Source of the DNA: Bosea sp. 29B
GTDB lineage: Bacteria; Pseudomonadota; Alphaproteobacteria; Rhizobiales; Beijerinckiaceae
Length of the DNA stretch: 64,000 nt
Direction of reading: 5' to 3'
Assembly: GCF_902506165.1 (NCBI RefSeq)
Contig: NZ_LR733817.1
Span: 1,224,255-1,288,254 of the forward strand
In this document: positions 58,541 to 64,000 of the stretch, piece by piece
Numbering within the stretch: the stretch's first letter is position 1
How the letters are laid out: each line of letters begins with the position of its first letter
The notes under the pieces: generated by a model
Databases searched by the model: none
Seen by the model: the letters and a program-made list of their open reading frames with translations, nothing else
Told to the model about the DNA's origin: nothing
Made by a program: the position numbers and the translations under genes

Positions 58541-59032
58541 TCAGATGTTGAAGCGGATTTCGACGTTGCCGTCGGCATCGGCCCCGCCCATGAAGATGCA
58601 GTTGGGAACCGCCGTTGCCGTGCCGCCGCCAGCCGGCGAGGCAGCAGTGACGATGTCACCCCCGACGACCGAGCCGCCGGCGGTGGTCACGACGTAGACG
58701 GCGCCGCCCTTGGTCGCCGTGCCGAGCGCGAGCTTCACGGTCATGTAACCGCGCACCATCGGGTCACAGAGACCGGACGTCGGCGGCGTGGCCGTGCCGA
58801 GCGGCTCGTTGGCCGCGTTGGTCGGATAGGGACGGGCCAGCAGTCCGTAGGGCGTGACAGCCGCATCGCCGGCGCCAAGTGCCCGGAGCTTGCCGGAAAC
58901 CATCTTGAGGAACACGCCGTACTTCGTCGGCGGAGCCGCGGCGTCGATCTGACCGGGTTCGATCGTCGACTGCGACGGACGGGTGACGTCACCGGCAATG
59001 CCCGCGGGCATCCGGTACAGGAAAGAGACCAT
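58541..59032 (-). CDS. Phage capsid cement/decoration protein (Gp24-like)
   Basis: 163 aa. RMPAGIAGDVTRPSQSTIEPGQID, AVTPYGLLARPYPTNAANEPLGTATPPTSGLCDPMVRGYMTVKL and VVGGDIVTAASPAGGGTATAV match structural cement proteins that precede DUF2184 capsid genes. Confidence 0.75.
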   Translation of the reverse strand: MVSFLYRMPAGIAGDVTRPSQSTIEPGQIDAAAPPTKYGVFLKMVSGKLRALGAGDAAVTPYGLLARPYPTNAANEPLGTATPPTSGLCDPMVRGYMTVKLALGTATKGGAVYVVTTAGGSVVGGDIVTAASPAGGGTATAVPNCIFMGGADADGNVEIRFNI

Positions 59033-59044
59033 GTCGGATGCTCC

Positions 59045-60268
59045 TCAGTTGGCCTGGTTGCGGTTCCAGAACGCCTTGTGCTTGGCGTTCAGGTCGGCGG
59101 TCTTGACGGGCGCGCGCCCGAAGTCCTGCGTGGTCACGCCGGGGCGCAGGCCAGCGGCGTTGTTCTGGGCGCGCATCAGCTCGGAGGCGCCGATGAACGC
59201 AGCCTGCAGGGTGGCGGCATCCATCGTGTCGAACGTCGGCTCGCCGCCGCCCAGGAAGGGCTGAACGGCCTTCTTGCCGGCATCGGTGGAATAGGCGGCC
59301 GCGAGCGCCTTGCGCTGGCAGCTGCACACGGCCGCGTCGATGGTCTTCGCGCTCGCCTTGGCGTCGGTCGTCGGCATGCGCACGCCCGGCGAGAGGATCT
59401 CGGCACGAGAGACGGTGTCCCGGAAGCGCTTCAGCGCGGCATCCTTGGTCTTGCCGTCTTCCTCGTCCTCGTCGTCGCTGTCCTCGGTCTCCTTCTTCTC
59501 GTCGGAGTCCTTGGTGGCGAGCGCCTTGATCTGGGCGTCCATGGTGTCGAGGCGCTTGGTGAGACCGCCGATGGCCGCCAGAACCGCGCTGTCGCCGGTC
59601 TTGGACTTCTCGTCGTCCTCATCCTCGTCGTCGCTGTCGCTGGTCGGGGCCTCCTTCAGGGCCTCCTCCATCGCCGCCTCGTCCTTCGATTTGAAGGCGC
59701 TGCGAACCCGATCCAGCCATGAGGTCTTCTTGGCCATGTCTTCATCTCCGATGGCACATCGCGAACCGCACCGGCCCATGGCCACAAGCGCTACGTGGTT
59801 CGCGATGATGTTGCGCTGGACCCCGCGCCCGGGCTCGATTTGCTCGTAATCGGCCTCGTACCCAGCCGAGACCTCGCGAATGCCGTCCTGGTCGACGAGC
59901 TTGATGGCGTCGCGACCGGTCAGCAGCAGGTCGGCGAGGATGACGTCGCCGTCGATCCCCTGCCCGGCTCGCGCGTTCATGGTCACGCCCTGAGCCAGGG
60001 CCTTCCAATTGTCGGGCGAGACGAACTCAGACGGATGCTCGATCGTGACCGGCTTGCCGTTGAACGATGCCACCGTCTCTTCGCGGAACACCTCTTCGGC
60101 CGGCCGGTCGATGAAGATCTCACCGACCATGTTGGCTTCGACCGGCACCTCAAACGCCGCATAGATCTGCTGACCGATGCGGGCGATCGGAACGTCGTGG
60201 CAAACCACGAAGCCTTCCGGCGTGACCGTCCGGCGCGACCCGATCTCGCCTTTCGAAAAGAACTTCAT
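59045..60268 (-). CDS. DUF2213 prohead protease-scaffold protein
   Basis: 407 aa. The N-terminal 180 residues are DUF2213: GFVVCHDVPIARIGQQIYA, VTIEHPSEFVSPDNWKALAQGVTMNAR and NHVALVAMGRCGSRCAI. A middle, very acidic linker (SDSDDEDEDDEKSKTGD and DSDDEDEEDG) leads to a helical C-terminal region suited to scaffolding. The two functions in one chain are typical of this head module. It overlaps the minor head gene by 4 bp. Confidence 0.82.
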   Translation of the reverse strand: MKFFSKGEIGSRRTVTPEGFVVCHDVPIARIGQQIYAAFEVPVEANMVGEIFIDRPAEEVFREETVASFNGKPVTIEHPSEFVSPDNWKALAQGVTMNARAGQGIDGDVILADLLLTGRDAIKLVDQDGIREVSAGYEADYEQIEPGRGVQRNIIANHVALVAMGRCGSRCAIGDEDMAKKTSWLDRVRSAFKSKDEAAMEEALKEAPTSDSDDEDEDDEKSKTGDSAVLAAIGGLTKRLDTMDAQIKALATKDSDEKKETEDSDDEDEEDGKTKDAALKRFRDTVSRAEILSPGVRMPTTDAKASAKTIDAAVCSCQRKALAAAYSTDAGKKAVQPFLGGGEPTFDTMDAATLQAAFIGASELMRAQNNAAGLRPGVTTQDFGRAPVKTADLNAKHKAFWNRNQAN

Positions 60269-61029
60269 AGGTCGGGGTCCGGGATGACGGGTTCGGCGTA
60301 GCAGCGGCAGTTGGGCAGCGCGCCGGCGTGGCCGGTCAGCCCGTCGAGGTCAGGCGGGGCGTCCCAGGCCACGAAGCGCCCTTCCATCCTCTTGTGCGAT
60401 GGCCGAACGTCCGCATCGCGCGAGGTCCGCCAGATGTACCCGACGCTGCCCACAGCCTCAGCGCGGACCTGCGTCAGCGTCGACGCGGCGCGGCCGATTT
60501 CGGTTCGGGCGATCAGGTTGGCCCTCGACTTCGTGACCTCGCCTGTCCGCAGGATCTCGCGAGAGATGACTTCAGCCCGCGTGCCGGTCTCCTGCCCCTC
60601 GATCACCAGGCGATGAACGCGCTCGGCAGCTTCGCGCGGCAGACTTTTGATGAGCCCGACCTGTTCCGCCATCTTCTCGCGCATCGCCTCGCCAATCGGC
60701 GTTTCCTTGACGATGCGACCGATCCCCGCGCCCATCTCGCGAGAAACCGCCATCCATGCCCGCTCGTCGCGGGCGGCGACATCGGCGAGCATCCGGCGGG
60801 CCACCGACTTCGCCCAGTCGTCGAGCATGTCGGCGTAGCGGTTGAGCGCCTGGCGCAGCGAGGCCTCGTTGTTCGGGCCGATGACACCGAAGCCTGAGAT
60901 GATGTCCGCTACGACGCGGGCGATCTTACGCAGCTGGCTGGCGTACCTTTTCTCCGCCTTCCTGCTCCTGATCCATTCCGCTCGGGGCGATCGTCTCGTC
61001 TCCCGGTCGTAGGTCAGCCGCTTCAGCAT
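60265..61029 (-). CDS. Phage minor head protein (Mu gpF / SPP1 gp7-like)
   Basis: 254 aa. A helical N-terminus is followed by the head-morphogenesis domain: RANLIARTEIGRAASTLTQVRAEAVGS, GYIWRTSRDADVRPSHKRMEGRFVAWDAPP and GALPNCRCYAEPVIP. Its 5' end overlaps the portal gene by 104 bp in another frame, an unusually long overlap for this operon. Its last ten residues match the cargo protein at 49823-50224. Confidence 0.82.
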   Translation of the reverse strand: MLKRLTYDRETRRSPRAEWIRSRKAEKRYASQLRKIARVVADIISGFGVIGPNNEASLRQALNRYADMLDDWAKSVARRMLADVAARDERAWMAVSREMGAGIGRIVKETPIGEAMREKMAEQVGLIKSLPREAAERVHRLVIEGQETGTRAEVISREILRTGEVTKSRANLIARTEIGRAASTLTQVRAEAVGSVGYIWRTSRDADVRPSHKRMEGRFVAWDAPPDLDGLTGHAGALPNCRCYAEPVIPDPDL

Positions 61030-62392
61030 CCGGCGCCATCTCGCTCGGATCGGGCGGCAACTCCTCGGCCGCCTCGATCTCCTCGTTGGTGATGTTCGAC
61101 CACACGCCGGTGATCTCCGCGGACTGACGCAACTCGTTGAGCGCAGTCCTGTCGCTGATCAGACCAGCGTCGTTCGCCGTCGCGACGGTCTCCGTGATCG
61201 TCTTCGCCACATCGGCCTTCTCCTTGTCGGAGAGCTGCCAGAGCGGCTCGAATTCGAACATCAGATCCTCAGGCGGGTCGGCACCCACAACCGAGCGGTA
61301 GACGACGTCGAGCAGCCGCCCGATCGGCACCCGCAGCGTGCTTTCCTGCTTCTGCAGGATGCCGTCGTAGTAGGTGCGAAGGTCGCTCTCGCCGGTCGAA
61401 TTGAGACCGGCGGGGGACTGACCGAACAGACGCACGAGCGGGATCTGAAGCGCGCCGGAAAGCTGCTGCCCGAACTGCAGGAGGACGTCCGACAACCCGG
61501 AGAACGAATAGGCGTGGGTCTCGAATTTGTCGCTGGCGTCGAGGAGGGTCAAACCCTCGTTCGACTGCATCGAGCGGATGACGTCGACCTGCTTCAGGAC
61601 CGCTTCGAACATCTGGCCGCCGGCGGCGATCAGCTCGCGCAGCTTGTCGATCGAGAGCGTCCGCAGGTGCGCCTTGTAGACCAGCTGGGCAGCGCCCTGG
61701 CTGGTACTGTCGTAAGCGACGAGCTGATCGTAGATGCGTTCGGCGACCGACTGGCCCCAACCGTTCTCGGTGAGCCGCTGCTGATAAGGCAGCTTCACAC
61801 CCTCCAATCGCACGACGCGAGTGTGGTGGACGCGCTTCCCTGACAGTGGCACCCATGGGTTTGGCAGGACATCGTAGCTGGCAGGGTGGCCCAGTTCAGG
61901 CCCGTAGTCCTCTACGAAGTTCACGACGGACGGCTGAACCATCCAGCGATCGAGCACGAGGAGGCCCTTGAACTGATCCTTCCTGATCGTCTCGACCCGC
62001 AGCGGGGTCGCAGTATCCTGTCCGTCGATCAGCATGACGGCGATGCAGCCGCCATAGAGGCGAGCCCATTTCACCGTCTCCTCGACCGAGGCCCAGACAC
62101 CGAGCTGGCGAAGCGCGTTCTGGACTGCCTCGGTGTTCTCCGCGTCGTCCTTCGACTTCAGGTCGACGCCGGCGCGGGTCATGTCCTCGGCAACGACGTC
62201 GACCGCCTGGCCGATGACCCAGCTCGTTCGATACATCGCCTCGAGGCGGATGCGATCGCGCGAGATGAAGTTGTTCTGGTAGGTCGACGCGCTGAACTGG
62301 TTGCCGGCGCCGTAGCCGAGACGAGCCTGAAAGTTGACGAAGCCGTCAGCAGTCAGCGCCCGCGAAGGGACGCGGATGCGAGGCTTGCTCAT
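60926..62392 (-). CDS. Phage portal protein (DUF1073)
   Basis: 488 aa. Features are RIRLEAMYRTSWVIGQAVDVVAEDMTRAGVDL, VHHTRVVRLEGVKLPY and SFSGLSDVLLQFGQQLSGALQIPLVRLFGQSPAGLNSTGESDLRTYYD, all typical of DUF1073 portals. It forms the ring through which DNA enters. The acidic C-terminal tail (EELPPDPSEMAPDAEAADL) covers the overlap with the minor head gene. Confidence 0.9.
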   Translation of the reverse strand: MSKPRIRVPSRALTADGFVNFQARLGYGAGNQFSASTYQNNFISRDRIRLEAMYRTSWVIGQAVDVVAEDMTRAGVDLKSKDDAENTEAVQNALRQLGVWASVEETVKWARLYGGCIAVMLIDGQDTATPLRVETIRKDQFKGLLVLDRWMVQPSVVNFVEDYGPELGHPASYDVLPNPWVPLSGKRVHHTRVVRLEGVKLPYQQRLTENGWGQSVAERIYDQLVAYDSTSQGAAQLVYKAHLRTLSIDKLRELIAAGGQMFEAVLKQVDVIRSMQSNEGLTLLDASDKFETHAYSFSGLSDVLLQFGQQLSGALQIPLVRLFGQSPAGLNSTGESDLRTYYDGILQKQESTLRVPIGRLLDVVYRSVVGADPPEDLMFEFEPLWQLSDKEKADVAKTITETVATANDAGLISDRTALNELRQSAEITGVWSNITNEEIEAAEELPPDPSEMAPDAEAADLRPGDETIAPSGMDQEQEGGEKVRQPAA

Positions 62393-62398
62393 AGTCGG

Positions 62399-63622
62399 TC
62401 AGCTCGCGAGTTTCGACCACACCCCGAGGCCGCCGCGGGCCTGAATGTATCCGTCCAGCCCATAGCGGACGGCGTCGATGCCGTGGTTCCACTTGTCGAC
62501 GATGATCGGCAGGATATCGCCGCTGATCTTGTCGACCTTGTAGGCGTAGAGCCTGAATTCCTGCGCGATCCGGGGGCAGCGCTCGTGCACCACGATGCGC
62601 TTGAACCCCTTCATGTGCGCGACGCCGTCTTCGACGCTGCCCGGCCATTTCTCCGCGGCTTCGATATTGAAGCCCTGCCGGCGCATGTAGCTGATGGTCT
62701 CAGGCCGGGCGCCGTCCGCCTTGATCGGCCAGGAGCGCGAGCCCGGGACGCTGTCGAATAACGCGGGCGTTTCATCGATCTCGACGCCGTGCCCATAGGC
62801 CTCGTGCGAGATGAAGAGGGTATCGTCGGCGATCCAGAAGCGGATCAGAGCCGTCGGGTCGTTGGCGAAGCCCCAGTCGCCACCGAAGAAGATGCGAGTG
62901 CCTTCGACCGGCTCATCGAATGCCGTGACCTCGACGCGGCGGCGGAAGATGACGGCTTCCGAGATGGTGACATATTCGCCTTCCCAGACATGCCCGTAAT
63001 CGTCGGGCGTCCGGGCAAGGCAGATTTGGCGATCGAGTTCCAGCTCGTCCGGAAACCAGGGATTGTCGCGCCAGTTCGCCTCGACGACGATGCCGTGAGG
63101 GGCGCCGATTTTCTTGTCGCCACGAAAGAGCTTGTCGACCGGCGCTTCGGGGCTATCCGGGTTCCAGCTGAACCAGATTTCCGAACCCGGCTTGCGGATT
63201 GTCGGCGTGAGCAGCTTCAGGCTGTGAGTTGAGAGTGATTGCGCTTCCTCGACCCATCCGCCGTCGAACCCCTCCAGGGATTTGATCGACTCGGCCGTGT
63301 GGTTCTGCATGCCTTGGAAAATGATCACGCCATTGCCGGGCGTGATGATCTTCTCCCGCTGAACGTCGAAGTGCCTGCCGACGCCCAGCTTCTGGATCTT
63401 GTCTTCGATCAGCCGCTTGACCGACTGTTCCAGCGACTTCTGGATTTCGCGGATGCAGGCCCAACGCAGGCCCGGCTGCATCAGGGCGCGCTCGACGAGA
63501 GCCTCGGCCTTGAAATGTGACTTGCCAGAGCCGCGACCGCCGTGGGCGCCCTTGTAGCGGGCCGGTTCAAGTAGCGGGACGAACGCCCTAGGTGTCTCGA
63601 TGTTTAGGGTCAACGATGACAC
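62399..63622 (-). CDS. Terminase large subunit (PBSX-type)
   Basis: 407-aa packaging motor. Walker A is GGRGSGKSHF (28-37), Walker B is GGWVEEAQSL (about 121-130), and the nuclease domain begins with GGDWGFANDPTALIRF, whose Asp is a metal ligand. A late Asp in IIVDKWNHGIDAVRYGLD completes the site. It overlaps the small-subunit gene by 35 bp. Confidence 0.92.
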   Translation of the reverse strand: MSSLTLNIETPRAFVPLLEPARYKGAHGGRGSGKSHFKAEALVERALMQPGLRWACIREIQKSLEQSVKRLIEDKIQKLGVGRHFDVQREKIITPGNGVIIFQGMQNHTAESIKSLEGFDGGWVEEAQSLSTHSLKLLTPTIRKPGSEIWFSWNPDSPEAPVDKLFRGDKKIGAPHGIVVEANWRDNPWFPDELELDRQICLARTPDDYGHVWEGEYVTISEAVIFRRRVEVTAFDEPVEGTRIFFGGDWGFANDPTALIRFWIADDTLFISHEAYGHGVEIDETPALFDSVPGSRSWPIKADGARPETISYMRRQGFNIEAAEKWPGSVEDGVAHMKGFKRIVVHERCPRIAQEFRLYAYKVDKISGDILPIIVDKWNHGIDAVRYGLDGYIQARGGLGVWSKLAS

Positions 63623-64000
63623 GGCGGATCGTCTCGATCTTCAGCGGTTCGCCGTTCGGATCGCCGATACCGACCTGCTCGCGGAACGCCTGCACACCGA
63701 CATGCTTTCCGATCAGCTCGATGCGCTTGATGCGATCGCTGAGCTTGACCTTGCGGACGACTGCGACGACGGCGCCCTCTTCGCGGACTTCCTCGACATC
63801 GAGGCCGGCGACGAGGCCTTTGCGCCAGATCAGCGGCCAGTCCCTGACCGGCTTCAGCGTGCCGGTATCGTCGTAGAGATCGGCGACATCGGCATCGGCC
63901 TCTTCTGCGAGCCGGTTTAGGACCCAATCGGCATCGATCTTCGTGCGAGCGCTGCGACTAGCCTGCGCCTCGGAGACGGCCGCCTGAACCTCGGGGATCG
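63588..64000 (-). CDS. Terminase small subunit (partial at window end)
   Basis: The gene enters from the right edge; 136 C-terminal codons plus the stop are present. TKIDADWVLNRLAEEADADVADLYDD, VRDWPLIWRKGLVAGLDVEE and VKLSDRIKRIELIGKHVGVQAFREQVG are characteristic of Terminase_2 small subunits, which recognise DNA for packaging. The start lies beyond 64000. It is the most upstream prophage gene seen. Confidence 0.87.
   Translation of the reverse strand, partial: IPEVQAAVSEAQASRSARTKIDADWVLNRLAEEADADVADLYDDTGTLKPVRDWPLIWRKGLVAGLDVEEVREEGAVVAVVRKVKLSDRIKRIELIGKHVGVQAFREQVGIGDPNGEPLKIETIRRVIVDPKHRDT

Noticed and set aside
53297..59722. Long plus-strand open frames across the prophage head and tail genes
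   Set aside because: They run opposite the sheath, neck, capsid and protease genes and lack ribosome sites or recognisable domains.

Overview
The window is GC-rich chromosomal DNA of an alphaproteobacterium, most likely of the order Hyphomicrobiales (a Bosea-like or related lineage). The basis is a periplasmic SoxXYZABCD thiosulfate-oxidation cluster, persulfide-sensing ArsR regulators, a DUF1127 protein, TRAP transporters and short palindromic intergenic repeats typical of this group. The genus is inferred from gene content only.

Layout. (1) 1-1.55 kb: 3' end of a branched-chain amino acid ABC transporter (livM end, livG, livF). (2) 1.56-17.5 kb: a sulfur-oxidation region. Leftward soxY-Z-B-C-D, then a small FccA-like cytochrome c, a DsrE-like protein, a SoxF/FccB flavoprotein and a cytochrome c; divergent soxA-X, then a SoxH-like metallo-hydrolase; next a rhodanese, a persulfide dioxygenase, two half-size YeeE membrane proteins and a divergent BigR-like ArsR repressor; finally a full-length YeeE (SoxT-like), soxR, soxS and divergent soxW. 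(3) 17.5-19.5 kb: two half-size ChrA proteins and a copper pair (CopZ-like, DUF411) behind a CueR-type promoter. (4) 19.55-27.8 kb: LysR regulator, benzoylformate-decarboxylase-like enzyme, aldehyde dehydrogenase, ketopantoate-reductase-like protein and a complete TRAP transporter; probably uptake and catabolism of an aromatic 2-oxo acid or related compound. (5) 27.9-40.4 kb: an accessory segment bracketed by two diverged direct copies of a degenerate sequence, the right copy abutting tRNA-Gln. It holds an 886-aa LuxR/AAA regulator behind two CRP-like operators, a GFA-family protein, an AT-rich OmpA-like-domain gene next to an orphan hcp, a Crp-family regulator, a class III nucleotide cyclase, a periplasmic binding protein, a methyltransferase and a DUF1127 protein. 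(6) 40.4-40.7 kb: tRNA-Gln (minus) and tRNA-Pro (plus). (7) 40.8-64 kb: a contractile-tailed prophage lying against the tRNA-Pro 3' end. It is read leftward from terminase small subunit (cut by the window end) through head, neck, sheath, tube, tape measure, baseplate, fibre and lysis genes. Two rightward cargo genes sit between the tape measure and the baseplate. Integrase and repressor are not in the window.

How the genes work together. SoxAX attaches thiosulfate to the SoxYZ carrier, SoxB hydrolyses sulfate off it, SoxCD oxidises the sulfane sulfur, and c-type cytochromes take the electrons. The persulfide dioxygenase, rhodanese and YeeE proteins handle persulfide or sulfite by-products, with two ArsR regulators that share the same cysteine spacing. 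The accessory segment contains a candidate self-contained cyclic-nucleotide circuit: sensor cyclase, Crp-like receptor with a CRP-type recognition helix, and two CRP-type operators. The strongest fine-scale signal in the prophage is a heptanucleotide that would drive -1 frameshifting between the two tail assembly chaperone frames just before the tape measure gene.
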